From NCBI RefSeq assembly GCF_018398875.1, contig NZ_JAGWDK010000006.1:186001-250000 (forward strand): a stretch of 64,000 nucleotides of DNA, read 5' to 3'. Shown in pieces: positions 46,269-55,907 of the stretch (position 1 is its first letter; every line of letters starts with the position of its first letter). Source of the stretch: Bradyrhizobium sp. sGM-13 (GTDB taxonomy: Bacteria; Pseudomonadota; Alphaproteobacteria; Rhizobiales; Xanthobacteraceae). Under the pieces are notes generated by a model, which ran no database searches, had not been told where the DNA came from, and was given only the letters and a program-made list of their open reading frames with translations. A program made the translations under genes and the position numbers.

Positions 46269-49200
46269 GGGGAAGCCAAGTTGTCGGCCGCTGTGATGAG
46301 GTCGCCGAGCTCCACGAGCTCGGCCTCGAGCTTGTCGATTGCGGTGACGAAGTCGCGGTCGCCGGGCCCAGCCCTCCGCACGCCTTGCACCGGCAGTAGC
46401 TTGCCGGCAATTGCGGTCTGCAGGTTCTGCGCCTTCTCCGACTGCCTTGCGAGGTCATCCGAGAGCGACTGCCGTACGGCTCGCGAACGTTTGATCCACT
46501 GGCCTTGCTCGAGATAGAAGAAGGCCGAGGTAACGTTCAGCAGCCTGCGCTTCTCGAACAATTCCCGGACCTTGTTGCGGAAATCCTCGCGACGAAGCTC
46601 CCCGGCAAGCATTGAGTGGTAGCGCTTCACGAAGAGCTGGAGCGATCGTTCGACGTCATGCCGTTTTTCTGTGTCCTTTACACCTAGGCGCCGCGTCGCG
46701 GAGAGGCAGGCCTCCACCAGCGCATGTGAGGTCAATACTTCGTTCGTGACACGCCGTGCCTTGTTAACGGCCTCGACCTGCTGGCCCAAAGAGACATCGA
46801 GTGACCTGGCGCTTTCGACGACATCGGCCAGTTGCGTGCCCTTTTCTGCGCGTATCGCCTCGAAGGCTCGCAGTGCACTGGCGGTCCGGGCCCTGCGGCC
46901 CCACGATATCGAGTCTAGAAGCCACGTTTCAGTAGCGGTCTCCTGCTGTCTCTCGTCAAGGATTGAATGATGCTGACGACGGAAGGCCGAGAACATTTCC
47001 TGCAGAGACCGCAGCGTTGTCGCAACGGAGTGCAAGGCGCCCTGAGGCGGTGCGGCGGACGCCGGGCCGACAGCCGCCGGATTGGCGGCTGCTGCGGGAG
47101 GCTTGGCGGGAGCGGCTGGTGCGGGCGCGCTGCTGGCCGGGGGGGGTGGCAACGCAATGGAGCGTATGAGCGCATGCAGCTGCTCGTCGCCGGTAGGCAG
47201 GCCTGCAGCGTTCAGGCGAGCAAGGTACTGCAGGACGCGGAAGGCCATGGTGTAGTCGACGAACCGGGCGAGATCGAGCGCCCGCAGGTCGTCGAGCGTC
47301 GAATAGAGAACCTGCAGGCATTCAAGCAAGTTGATCCGGAACGCCCGCTTGTCTACGGCCAACCGTTCGGTCAGCACTGCGAACTGGTGCAGGTCTTTGT
47401 TGCCCAAGCGCAGCCACTGGGCGCGGTAGTCGCTGTTTCCCTCCGAAACCGCGTAGAGAGCATCGGTCAGGGCAAGCTGATCGGCCATCTGCCAGTCCTG
47501 TTTGCCCATCGCAAACAGCTCGCCAATTGTGGTAATTCGGCCGGCACCCAGGATGCGATGTGCGACCTCGGGGGAGACTTGGCGCTCCCAGATCCTGGAT
47601 TCCGTGCCTGACTGCACGCCTTCCAGGACGTCGTAGGCGGCGGTGCGCTCCGGCCCGGCCAGCTTTCCCGGGGGCGCGACCATTGGCCTTGCGTCAGAAG
47701 CCTCAAGGGCCGACGGAAGGGCGCGCCCGATTAGTTTGGCCAGCTCGTCGCGTTGATATTCCGAGAAGAAGGTCACTTTGCCGTTGGCCTCCCATTGAAC
47801 GGACGCCAGGCCCTGCTTCACCTGCTCGAGGATATCGGCCTCGAGTTCGACGTCGGTCGTCGGCCTCTGGGTCTTGGCGACGATTTCAACCACGTCGCCA
47901 TTCAGATCGATGCCCGCCTCGCGAAGGAGAGCCTCGATGGCATCGGGAAGCACTTTGTCCCTCACCACTCGCGCTTGGGCGGCAGCGGCCAGTACCCCTT
48001 TTCCCGTGGCAATGAGCGGGTGATCGGGATCGATCTTGGCGATTTGGGAGATACAATTCTCCCAATCGCCCTCCGCCACGGTCACTTCCGGCGGCCGTGA
48101 CGGACTGGGTGCACCATTGGCGGCGAACGCCAGTGCGGCACTTTGCGCGACGGTCGCCTCTACGGCCTCCAGGTGACTGGCGGCTGCTGTCCGGTCGGCA
48201 TCGATGCGCCCCTTGAGCAACTCTTTGAACCCGGCTTTGCGCTGGCTAGCTGTAGCCGCCAGCAGCCGCTGAGTCAGATCCTCCCAAAGCTGATTGAGAG
48301 GAAGCAGGTGGTCCGGAACACCGGCCGCGAGGCAGGTTGCGTAGACGATGGAGATGTCGCGGTTGCCTTGCGCGAGGAGGGTGTCAATAACCGGGCTGAG
48401 GCGAGCGATGTCTGCTGCGAGCTGAGCCTGAAGAAGCGGACGCTTGACGATGCCGCGATGGCTGCGCAGAGTCTTGACCACGTCCGCCGCCCCACCCTTC
48501 AGCCGCTGGACATCGACGCTGCGGAGGCTGAAGAACGGCAGCTGTTGTTCGTTGCCGCGCGCGTCCTTGTACTTCTGCAGGTCCTCGGCCCGACCGCCGA
48601 GTATCTGGCGTATCGCGTCCTGGACCGGTCCGGCATACCGCTCGACAATCTGATCGGACTTATTGATAACGAGATAGACCGGGATGTCCTTGAGATCGCC
48701 GAGCAAGTTCTGGAAGATCACGGGATAATTGCGGCCGTCGTGGGTTTCGTCCGCGGCGTCAAAGAAGATCAATGCGCGTTGGTTGAGCCCGCGCAGATTG
48801 TCGGCAAGCACGCCGGACGGAGCCCGCGTGTCCGCACTCCATAGCTGCTCGCCGGCAACGTCGAAGAAGCGAAAACTGGCATGGTACGCGGTATCGACGC
48901 GGGCCAGGACACGCCAGCCGCCCCGCACCGTGTTCATGTCGCCGGCCGTGCCCGCTTCCCAGCGCGGCCGAATCTCCTCGATCTTGGCCGCCGCGGTCTT
49001 CCGGTCGCTCTCCGGGTAGGGGAACGGCTCGACCTCGGTCCTGAGGCCCGAATGCGCCTTGCTGTTGAGCGCCTTTTCGGTCGCGAAGATGAAATGGGTC
49101 TTGCCCACGCGTGGCGCACCTAAGACGGCGACCCATAGGTCACCCAGGTGCGGAGCCGCGAAACCGTTCGACGGTCCGGCATCCAACTCCGGGCTCCAGA

Positions 49201-50188
49201 AGCGATGGTCAAACATATCGGCCAGCGCGTGCCCGAAGATGGGATGCCTCGCCGCCCAGAAATTGAGCAGATCGTCAATGTCTTCGGCACTCACGCCCGC
49301 GCCGTTAAAGCGGCCAAGGAGTTCGGCTACCGAAGACGTGCCGTACTCACCGGTCGGGGTATCGGTTGCCACGCCGCTGAAATAGAGCAGCACTGAGTAG
49401 GCTTCATCGCGGCCAGTCGTCTCGCGGCCCTTCCCGTCTGCGACCAAGAGCGCAGCCGAGATGTCGGTGGGCGCTTTCGCTGCACCACGGCTTTCCTTGT
49501 AGGCGCGAAGCGTCGCGGCTTCGGCTACGATGGTGTCGCGTCCCGCATCCGCCGCCTGCATGAGGCGGTCGAGCCGCAGCAGGGCGTAGAGGGTGGAGCG
49601 CAGCGAGAGCGGCGCTGACTGGCCTTCCGCGGCGATGCGGCGAGCGACGTCGAGCCCTGCGGTGCTGATCGAGGTTGCAAAGTCGGCTCTCTCTCCGGGC
49701 AGCAACTGAGCGAAGATGCCATTGCCGGTTGCCAGTAGGTCGCGCACGACGGCCGGTCTCACGCCGGGCCCCTGCGCCAGTGCTGCGTCCGTCAGTTCCC
49801 CATTGCTGCCGGCCCCGGCCAGCCAAATGTCCCACAAATCGAGCAGCAGGCCACGGGCGATGGCGCCGGTACCTTCGTTCCACCCGGCTTCGATTAGTTC
49901 GGACCAGATGGCGTAATGTGCCTCGACGGGTAGGTCGCGGACATCATCGCCGAGTTCGGGAGCGAGCTCAGCCATCGCCGGTAACCTCGCAGCCAGGCCG
50001 CGAAACTTGGCTCGGATCTCGGTTTCGAGTTGCGACAGCGATTCCGGGTCGGCCGTGGATCGCGTCAGGGCCTTCAGCGTCGTCCGAAAGTCGGCGAGTT
50101 CCTCGCCCAGGTTCCTCAGGCGATCCGGGTACATCTCGGGCTCCGCCATTTCAGTGCTGGTGCTACCAGTAGACCTCGATACCGTCAT
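46265..50188 (-). CDS. 1307-aa P-loop GTPase-like cluster protein
   Basis: ATG 50188 follows CAGGA. Residues 1-330 helical. GTPase-like domain about 345-600: G1/Walker A VAVLGAPRVGKTHFIFATEK (about 361), G3 FFDVAGEQLWS (about 445; Gly-Glu rather than the usual Gly-Gln), G4 VINKSDQ (about 510, N-K-x-D). Residues 600-1010 are helical; a Pro/Ala linker lies near 1020-1060; the C-terminal helical region runs about 1070-1307. Size and layout loosely recall TssM/IcmF (GTPase plus long C-terminal part), but no N-terminal membrane helices are seen. SrfC-type and conflict-system GTPases are alternatives. Confidence 0.82.
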   Translation of the reverse strand: MTVSRSTGSTSTEMAEPEMYPDRLRNLGEELADFRTTLKALTRSTADPESLSQLETEIRAKFRGLAARLPAMAELAPELGDDVRDLPVEAHYAIWSELIEAGWNEGTGAIARGLLLDLWDIWLAGAGSNGELTDAALAQGPGVRPAVVRDLLATGNGIFAQLLPGERADFATSISTAGLDVARRIAAEGQSAPLSLRSTLYALLRLDRLMQAADAGRDTIVAEAATLRAYKESRGAAKAPTDISAALLVADGKGRETTGRDEAYSVLLYFSGVATDTPTGEYGTSSVAELLGRFNGAGVSAEDIDDLLNFWAARHPIFGHALADMFDHRFWSPELDAGPSNGFAAPHLGDLWVAVLGAPRVGKTHFIFATEKALNSKAHSGLRTEVEPFPYPESDRKTAAAKIEEIRPRWEAGTAGDMNTVRGGWRVLARVDTAYHASFRFFDVAGEQLWSADTRAPSGVLADNLRGLNQRALIFFDAADETHDGRNYPVIFQNLLGDLKDIPVYLVINKSDQIVERYAGPVQDAIRQILGGRAEDLQKYKDARGNEQQLPFFSLRSVDVQRLKGGAADVVKTLRSHRGIVKRPLLQAQLAADIARLSPVIDTLLAQGNRDISIVYATCLAAGVPDHLLPLNQLWEDLTQRLLAATASQRKAGFKELLKGRIDADRTAAASHLEAVEATVAQSAALAFAANGAPSPSRPPEVTVAEGDWENCISQIAKIDPDHPLIATGKGVLAAAAQARVVRDKVLPDAIEALLREAGIDLNGDVVEIVAKTQRPTTDVELEADILEQVKQGLASVQWEANGKVTFFSEYQRDELAKLIGRALPSALEASDARPMVAPPGKLAGPERTAAYDVLEGVQSGTESRIWERQVSPEVAHRILGAGRITTIGELFAMGKQDWQMADQLALTDALYAVSEGNSDYRAQWLRLGNKDLHQFAVLTERLAVDKRAFRINLLECLQVLYSTLDDLRALDLARFVDYTMAFRVLQYLARLNAAGLPTGDEQLHALIRSIALPPPPASSAPAPAAPAKPPAAAANPAAVGPASAAPPQGALHSVATTLRSLQEMFSAFRRQHHSILDERQQETATETWLLDSISWGRRARTASALRAFEAIRAEKGTQLADVVESARSLDVSLGQQVEAVNKARRVTNEVLTSHALVEACLSATRRLGVKDTEKRHDVERSLQLFVKRYHSMLAGELRREDFRNKVRELFEKRRLLNVTSAFFYLEQGQWIKRSRAVRQSLSDDLARQSEKAQNLQTAIAGKLLPVQGVRRAGPGDRDFVTAIDKLEAELVELGDLITAADNLASP

Positions 50189-50209
50189 TCCTGCCCCCTC
50201 GAACGCGCT

Positions 50210-51310
50210 CTAGCCGGAGCGACCTTCCACCCGAGTGTCCTCAGGCCCGATCACGACCAGTGACTTTGCCCGACCCTCGACCGGCAGGTCGTACAGCCAC
50301 TCATCAGGCGAACCCGAGACTCTGCTGCTCTCGCGCAACGGCTGCAGGGCCGCGTCGTCGAACCCCCACTGCACCGGAGGCGGCCGGCTGGAGAATGAAA
50401 GCCGGACCTTGGCGGGCTGCGGGTGGCCGAGGCTGAACACGCAGCGGACTTGCCCCCTGAGGCCCCGTCGCGACTTATTGACCTCGGCGTTCAGCTTGTT
50501 TCCGGTGATCAGCAGCCGGTCGAGGACGCCATTCGCACTGAAAGCGACTGTCCAGGTCCGCAGCCAGGCTTCCGTCGCATCGACCGTCGCCTCAGGCGCC
50601 GAGATCAACTCCTCGAACGAGGCCGGGTCGGAAGCCCGCAGCGCGTGCCGAGCGAGCGCAGCAAAGGATGTCAGCCGGTGAAAAGCGCTTGGCGCATCGA
50701 TAGTCGCGAGATCGGGCTGCATCGTCTGATCGAAGGAAACCAGGACCGGCGCAGCCGCGACGTGGTCCACCGGATTGACGATGCGGCTCGGCTCGAGCAA
50801 CCGGCGGCGCCACGATTGCGCCGCCTCCATCAGGGCTGCCAGCTCAGCCTCGACCCTGTCCACGGCGGCGAGGCAGGCGAGCCCGGCGGTTACAGTCCAG
50901 CCCCCTGTACCGACTGCAGCGATCTTGTATCCCGCCGCCTCGGCCGCATCATCGATTTGACCTTCCCGCACAATCGCGATCGCCTTCGCCGACTTGCTGG
51001 CCGGGTGGTCGATCGCATCGAAGTGGAACGTCCGGCCAACCTGGTCAACAATCCAGACGCCGGTGCCCTTGAGGTGCCCCTCGCCGCTGACCGTAAGGGT
51101 TGCGGCCAGGGCGCCCGCCGGGCGGAAAACGCCCAATGAACCGTGCCCATGAGCAAGCCGCTCGGCATACCGTCGCGTCAGCTCGAACGCCTGATTTAAG
51201 TCCTCGGCGCGAAGTAACTGTCCATTTCTGAAGAGGGGAATGTCTGCCGCTTGCGCGGCGGGTGATGCAGTTTTCTTAGTTTTTGATGCCGTCCTTGGTC
51301 CTGCCGCCAT
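50210..51310 (-). CDS. First gene of the large operon, 366-aa unknown protein
   Basis: ATG 51310 is preceded by GGGGAG at 6 nt. An upstream TTG start (51331) is less likely. After a basic, Ala/Lys-rich N-terminus comes IPLFRNGQLLRAEDLNQAFE and a region rich in strands (ALAATLTVSGEGHLKGTGVW). The C-terminal half is mixed. The NGQLLRAEDLNQ opening is reminiscent of baseplate proteins that start with a mode-of-entry motif such as in T6SS TssK, but the match is too weak to claim. Divergent from the 1178-aa gene, sharing a ~130-bp intergenic region. Confidence 0.75.
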   Translation of the reverse strand: MAAGPRTASKTKKTASPAAQAADIPLFRNGQLLRAEDLNQAFELTRRYAERLAHGHGSLGVFRPAGALAATLTVSGEGHLKGTGVWIVDQVGRTFHFDAIDHPASKSAKAIAIVREGQIDDAAEAAGYKIAAVGTGGWTVTAGLACLAAVDRVEAELAALMEAAQSWRRRLLEPSRIVNPVDHVAAAPVLVSFDQTMQPDLATIDAPSAFHRLTSFAALARHALRASDPASFEELISAPEATVDATEAWLRTWTVAFSANGVLDRLLITGNKLNAEVNKSRRGLRGQVRCVFSLGHPQPAKVRLSFSSRPPPVQWGFDDAALQPLRESSRVSGSPDEWLYDLPVEGRAKSLVVIGPEDTRVEGRSG

Positions 51311-51439
51311 CGTAAACTCCCCACAGCCCAACCATAATCAATACCCCTTACCTTGACCAGAGACGCGGGCGTAGTGTGACAAAAATCTGCCGAAGCCCAC
51401 GGCTTAGACTGACGAGATGGTCGCAAGCTCGGAATTGCC
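51311..51439. promoter_or_regulatory. Divergent intergenic region between the operon and the 1178-aa gene
   Basis: 129 bp between two oppositely directed starts; must contain the promoters of both transcripts and would be the natural control point of the whole system. I cannot mark convincing -35/-10 boxes or an operator palindrome. Confidence 0.4.
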
Positions 51440-54400
51440 ATGCCTGGGATTGCCGTATCGGGTGCAAGAATTCTGGTCACTCCAACAAATGGTTGGTCCT
51501 GGGGGCCCAGCTGGTTGCTGGAACCAGGCAAGATCGACGTCAACGGCACGGCCGATCGATACAAAGTTGCCGGCCGGCCTGCGGCGTTCGAGAGCGATTT
51601 GCTGGAGGCTCTCGAACGCGAGCTGAAAGGGCGCGGTTACATTACGCCTGACTTTCCCATCGAGGGCAAGGTTGGACAGGTTTCGGCGATCGTCACGGGC
51701 GAAGCGACGGCCGGCAACACGGTCGGGAAAAGAAAGCTCGGCATGCTGGGGACGAAAGGCAGACTCAAGGCGGTCGCCAGTCCCAGCGCGAGCAACCCCG
51801 TGGGCCAACACGGCGGGATGTTGGAGGCCACCTGGGAGGTGGTCGACGCCGGGCAAACTATAGCCTTCGACAGCGAAACAAGGCCGGCCGCCGCTGGCTG
51901 CGGCGGAGAGCGCGAGCCCGCCAGTGCCGGCGACGGATTAGAGGAGCCGACGAGGGGCGAGAGCTTCACCGTCGCCGTTCGTTTCGAGCTAGATGATGCG
52001 GTCAACTACCAGATGCTGCGCCGTGCCTTCCCACGCGGCATCCAGATTGACCTCGCGTTTGCGCAGATGCGTGGTAGCACGCCCGTGGTTAGTCGGAAGA
52101 CGGTTTTCTACAACCTCGGAGCGCTGCAGCCGCCCATGGCCGATCCGCCCGCCGAACAACAACCGGCCGTGGGCTGGGATGCGCAGCGCATCGAGATCCC
52201 CCTTGGGGAGCTGAGCTGGGAGACGGCGACCGAGTTCGTCGCGGCCGGAGCCAATGCTGTCGGGCTGCCGACCCATGTCCAGTGCAAGCAGATCGGCCTG
52301 CCGTTCCTCGCGTTCTCTCCCAATGGCGCGGAATTTCACGATGTGCAGCGTCACCGGGGGGGACGGCCGCGTTGGCGCGACACATACGGCAAGATCTTGA
52401 GCGCAGGGGGGAGGTCCGGTGCTCCATGGAGATTGACCGCTGCGCTCAACGGCCAGCCCAATAATGACAAGGCACTTTCCGAGTGGGCCGTTATCTACGT
52501 GCCGCAACGGGTCGAACTCGTCAGGGGCGCCGAAGTCACGTTGACCATGGCGCTGAGCTTTCCACGCCTATTCGCGATCGTCGATCGCACCGAGCAACTG
52601 GAGCGCGAGCTCGATCGTCTCGAAATAAGCGTGGCCAGGCGAGCTGAGCGAGTGAAGCTTGCCGCCCTAATCGATGGTTTGGACCAGACCATGGGGACCA
52701 TTTTCAGCAAGGCGGCGGCGGTCAGGGATCCCGTTCTGGGTCGCTTCGTGATAGTCGAGGAGGACTACGACGCCGAAGGGAGGTCGGCGCCGCCAATCTT
52801 TCTCAATACCACCGAGATGCTGCTCCAATTGCATGAGTTCGACCTCATCGAGCGTCTCGTACCGATCATGGCTAATGCGACCGCGTTGCGCGAGCTACTT
52901 CCGGCGAGTTTCGAGAACGGGTTTTGTCAGGCAGCGGACGAGGAATACTGGCGGATGAAGCAGGGGAGATCGCATGGCGTGCTGCGCCCCGATCTCGAAT
53001 GGTTGGCGCAGGCGGCAAAGGACGAGACGCCACTTCCGGATGGCATGCTCGCTGCGGTCGCGCACTGGATGGTGAGATCTTTCACGCATCGCAACGATAC
53101 GTCACCGTTACGCGCGATAAGCGCCGCCATTCGCGCTTTCGAGGCTCTGCACTCGCTGAAGGCGTCACTGCGCTTCGAGAGCCAACGCTTCAAGCGCGAA
53201 TTCCCCCGGGCAGACGAGGAGCAATCGGCTTGGAAGGATTGGCTGCAGGGCATTTCCGTGTCGCTGCAGGCCTCGCTCGGTTCGAGCGCCCGCCGCAGTT
53301 TCCTGGTCGACGACCTCAGGGCTTTTGCGTTCGTGACGCCCTTGTCCCTGTCGTCAGGGATCAAGGCGGTGGCCGGGACGACGACGACCGTCCTGAACGT
53401 CAAAGGAGCAATGAAGTCAATCGCCGACATCTTCCACCGCCGTGGCATTTGGCTAGGCAAGCTCGACGAGCTGGACATGAGCTGGCTGAAGAGCTTTGAA
53501 GGCAATGTCTTCGCGGTTCGCGAGGGGCGTCTCGTCGGCGTCCCATATCTGGGTCGGCTTCGGTCCGATCTCAGTGACAGCCTGCGGGAGGGGCGACTTC
53601 GCGGCGCGCTCGAAAAGAAAAAGCCCAACGACTTGTTCTCCGACATCGACGTGATCTTCCTACCCATAAAGATTGCAGCCCTGTCGGTCGAGCTATCGGA
53701 GGCGAAGTTCTCGCTGGAGAATGAGGGCGAGCGCGAGAAAACTACCAAAGTCATCGGCGGACTCGTCTCGATGATCTCAGATATTTCAGCCTCGCCAAAG
53801 GACATGGTCACTGTAGCCACCGCCGCAGGGGCGAGCAGCGGTCGCGCAAAGGAGGCTCTCGGCCGCTTCCTTGCGCTCCTGAAATCGGCGCAGAAGATCG
53901 GCGACCCGATTCACAAGGTTGCCGGGCCGATGGGGCGGGTCTTTTCGATCTGGTCGACGCTGCTGGCAGTCGAGCGGCAGACGCAAAGCGGCGAACGAGT
54001 CGATGCGGCCATTGGCTTAGTCGGAGCGGCGATCGGCGTCGTGGAGCTTGTCGCTCTTCTGTCGGGAGTTACTCTCGGGATCGTCTTCATCTCTGCCAGC
54101 GTATCGTTCACGGTTCTGTCGCTCCTCGCCGGCTCAGTCGTATTCAATCCTACCCAAGCCGAGATCGCTCTCCGGAAGGCGATTGGGACCAGCGAGTTTG
54201 GCAAGCAGGGTCTGGCGGAACGCCTGCGAAGTGGGCGTCTCCAAAGACCACTGCAATCCTCAACCGACGTGTGGTCCGATGACCTGAAGCGCTCATGGGG
54301 ACGAGCCTATCTGGAGCTGAAGGAGACGGAAACGTCGTCCTTCATCCGACAGCTCGAGAGTGCCGTGCTCAGTGCCATCTGGAAATTGGAAGCCGATCAC

Positions 54401-54976
54401 TATGCCATCGACGGTTCGGTGGTAGGCAGGCTCAGTGTGCGTCCCCGGCTCGCCATGAGTAGGATCTATCGCGCCGCTTACCTGTTCCCGGCCGATGCGA
54501 AAACTCGGGTCGAACTCGAATTGACCGTTCTGCCGAAGGCGGACGGCAAGTTACCCTTCGAGACTTGGCTCAACACCGCAGCCGCGATCAACACGAGCGC
54601 CAATGGAGGTGTGAAGCTGGTTGCCCGCGTCGCCAGCGGAACTCCTCATCGCCTGCGCCGGATCACGCCTTACCTTGACAAAGAGACCGGCAACCCGCGG
54701 TTCACCATAAGCTTAGCGCCGGAGGCCGATGGCGAGGGGGAGTGCAGCGTGGCGGCAGCCGCAGATTTCGATCTAAGCAACGGTGAGGTCTCGATCGTGA
54801 TCGGTACCCACGTCGGTGAGGCGATCATGAGTTCTGATTCGCGAAGTGAGGTCGGGAAACGAGTGCCTGTTCGGATCAACGCCTTAGAGATAGTCGGCGG
54901 AATTTTCATCCAAGTGACGTCTGATATACCGGCAGCGATCCTGACATGGGAGAAGGTTGAGGCACCCAAGCAATAG
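51440..54976 (+). CDS. 1178-aa divergent cluster protein with membrane hairpin
   Basis: Starts MPGIAVSGARILVTPTNGWS. Beta-rich N-terminal ~350 residues, helical middle (about 370-840, including QLERELDRLEISVARRAERV), then two strongly hydrophobic helices about 855-905 (IGLVGAAIGVVELVALLSGV and GIVFISASVSFTVLSLLAGS). A beta-rich C-terminal domain of ~250 residues follows. Two hydrophobic helices late in a large soluble protein are typical of pore-forming or membrane-inserting effectors, so it may be the cargo/effector or the target-membrane component. No PAAR, MIX or known toxin motif is recognised. Divergent from, and probably co-regulated with, the minus-strand operon. Confidence 0.8.
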   Translation: MPGIAVSGARILVTPTNGWSWGPSWLLEPGKIDVNGTADRYKVAGRPAAFESDLLEALERELKGRGYITPDFPIEGKVGQVSAIVTGEATAGNTVGKRKLGMLGTKGRLKAVASPSASNPVGQHGGMLEATWEVVDAGQTIAFDSETRPAAAGCGGEREPASAGDGLEEPTRGESFTVAVRFELDDAVNYQMLRRAFPRGIQIDLAFAQMRGSTPVVSRKTVFYNLGALQPPMADPPAEQQPAVGWDAQRIEIPLGELSWETATEFVAAGANAVGLPTHVQCKQIGLPFLAFSPNGAEFHDVQRHRGGRPRWRDTYGKILSAGGRSGAPWRLTAALNGQPNNDKALSEWAVIYVPQRVELVRGAEVTLTMALSFPRLFAIVDRTEQLERELDRLEISVARRAERVKLAALIDGLDQTMGTIFSKAAAVRDPVLGRFVIVEEDYDAEGRSAPPIFLNTTEMLLQLHEFDLIERLVPIMANATALRELLPASFENGFCQAADEEYWRMKQGRSHGVLRPDLEWLAQAAKDETPLPDGMLAAVAHWMVRSFTHRNDTSPLRAISAAIRAFEALHSLKASLRFESQRFKREFPRADEEQSAWKDWLQGISVSLQASLGSSARRSFLVDDLRAFAFVTPLSLSSGIKAVAGTTTTVLNVKGAMKSIADIFHRRGIWLGKLDELDMSWLKSFEGNVFAVREGRLVGVPYLGRLRSDLSDSLREGRLRGALEKKKPNDLFSDIDVIFLPIKIAALSVELSEAKFSLENEGEREKTTKVIGGLVSMISDISASPKDMVTVATAAGASSGRAKEALGRFLALLKSAQKIGDPIHKVAGPMGRVFSIWSTLLAVERQTQSGERVDAAIGLVGAAIGVVELVALLSGVTLGIVFISASVSFTVLSLLAGSVVFNPTQAEIALRKAIGTSEFGKQGLAERLRSGRLQRPLQSSTDVWSDDLKRSWGRAYLELKETETSSFIRQLESAVLSAIWKLEADHYAIDGSVVGRLSVRPRLAMSRIYRAAYLFPADAKTRVELELTVLPKADGKLPFETWLNTAAAINTSANGGVKLVARVASGTPHRLRRITPYLDKETGNPRFTISLAPEADGEGECSVAAAADFDLSNGEVSIVIGTHVGEAIMSSDSRSEVGKRVPVRINALEIVGGIFIQVTSDIPAAILTWEKVEAPKQ

Positions 54977-55078
54977 GGCGCACGAACAAGGTTGCCGGTG
55001 CAATGATTGATCCCCATAGTCGCAGTCACCGCCGCTTCCATTTGATATTCTCAAAGTGACTATTTTCGGCGCTTCCGA

Positions 55079-55756
55079 TCACTTTGGTGCGAACGGCGAT
55101 TGATAGCTGTTCTCTGCTGCCCATTTCAGAAAAGCGCCTGACTCCCGGTCGACGTTCGCGTGTCTCACGCGAAACTTGGTCCTTACATAGTTAGCATTTT
55201 CGGTTGATAGTTCTCCGATGATTTCATACGTGAGCTGTTCGAACGCCGCGATAACTGGCTTCTCGAAGTTGTAAGCATTGTACAATCTTTCATCGTAGAT
55301 CTTCCACAATTCGCCCATGTACCTAGGGTACTGGTAGGAACGCTCTCCTTCGGCCGATCTTTTCCAATAATCTTTTACAAATGGCCTAGTGAGACCCGCG
55401 TCTAGATCGGTTAGATAGCGCGGTAAAAAAAACCGTTGGTAGACTCCTTTGACAAAATACTCGTTTCGACTCGAGGCACAAACGGTGGTGAACGCTGCAA
55501 AGAATTTCGCCGGGTCTTCGACCTCACCCAGAAGCTTGTGAAAAATTAGATCAATGAGGTAAGGATCTCTTTCAGCGATCCGATCACACAGGTTCTCGAA
55601 TTCTTGAGCGAGTTGATAGAAAAAATTGTCGTCAGAAAGATAGGGTGAACTCTTGACGTTCTGCAAATCATCTTGAAATGCGGCAAGGATGTCGGAATCA
55701 ATACTTCTGACTGACAGTGGAAAAATCTTTGTAACCATTGAGCCCTTTCTTAGCAT
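55079..55756 (-). CDS. Hypothetical protein
   Basis: 225 residues (alternative ATG 55738 gives 219; both have a plausible Shine-Dalgarno). Lower GC than the preceding cluster. Highly helical and aromatic (FQDDLQNVKSSPYLSDDNFF, YQRFFLPRYLTDLDAGLTRP). Soluble. No family recognised. It lies convergent with the 1178-aa gene, about 100 bp beyond its end. Confidence 0.7.
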   Translation of the reverse strand: MLRKGSMVTKIFPLSVRSIDSDILAAFQDDLQNVKSSPYLSDDNFFYQLAQEFENLCDRIAERDPYLIDLIFHKLLGEVEDPAKFFAAFTTVCASSRNEYFVKGVYQRFFLPRYLTDLDAGLTRPFVKDYWKRSAEGERSYQYPRYMGELWKIYDERLYNAYNFEKPVIAAFEQLTYEIIGELSTENANYVRTKFRVRHANVDRESGAFLKWAAENSYQSPFAPK

Positions 55757-55811
55757 CTACCGTCTCCGATTGTGTCCTCGATGGCCGAAAGAGTAGTGTC
55801 GTCGCGAATCT

Positions 55812-55907
55812 CTGGGCGCGCGGCTCGAGATCACACGGCTCAAGCGCGAAGTGGCGAAGCTTAAGGCCGATCGGGACATCCTAGCACTACTTTGGCAAGA
55901 TTTATGA
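55812..55907 (+). pseudogene. IS3-family OrfA-like fragment
   Basis: ITRLKREVAKLKADRDILAL is the leucine-zipper segment that ends OrfA in IS3-type elements. No start, no OrfB. A small remnant. Confidence 0.5.

Noticed and set aside
52927..53820. 297-codon minus-strand frame inside the 1178-aa gene
   Set aside because: Serine/arginine-rich shadow of a high-GC coding frame.
34558..54976. Calling the cluster a T6SS
   Set aside because: Only ClpV-like ATPase, large GTPase and spike-like features agree. Sheath (TssB/C), Hcp, TssE, TssF/G and TssJ/L signatures were not found, so the label would be over-stated.
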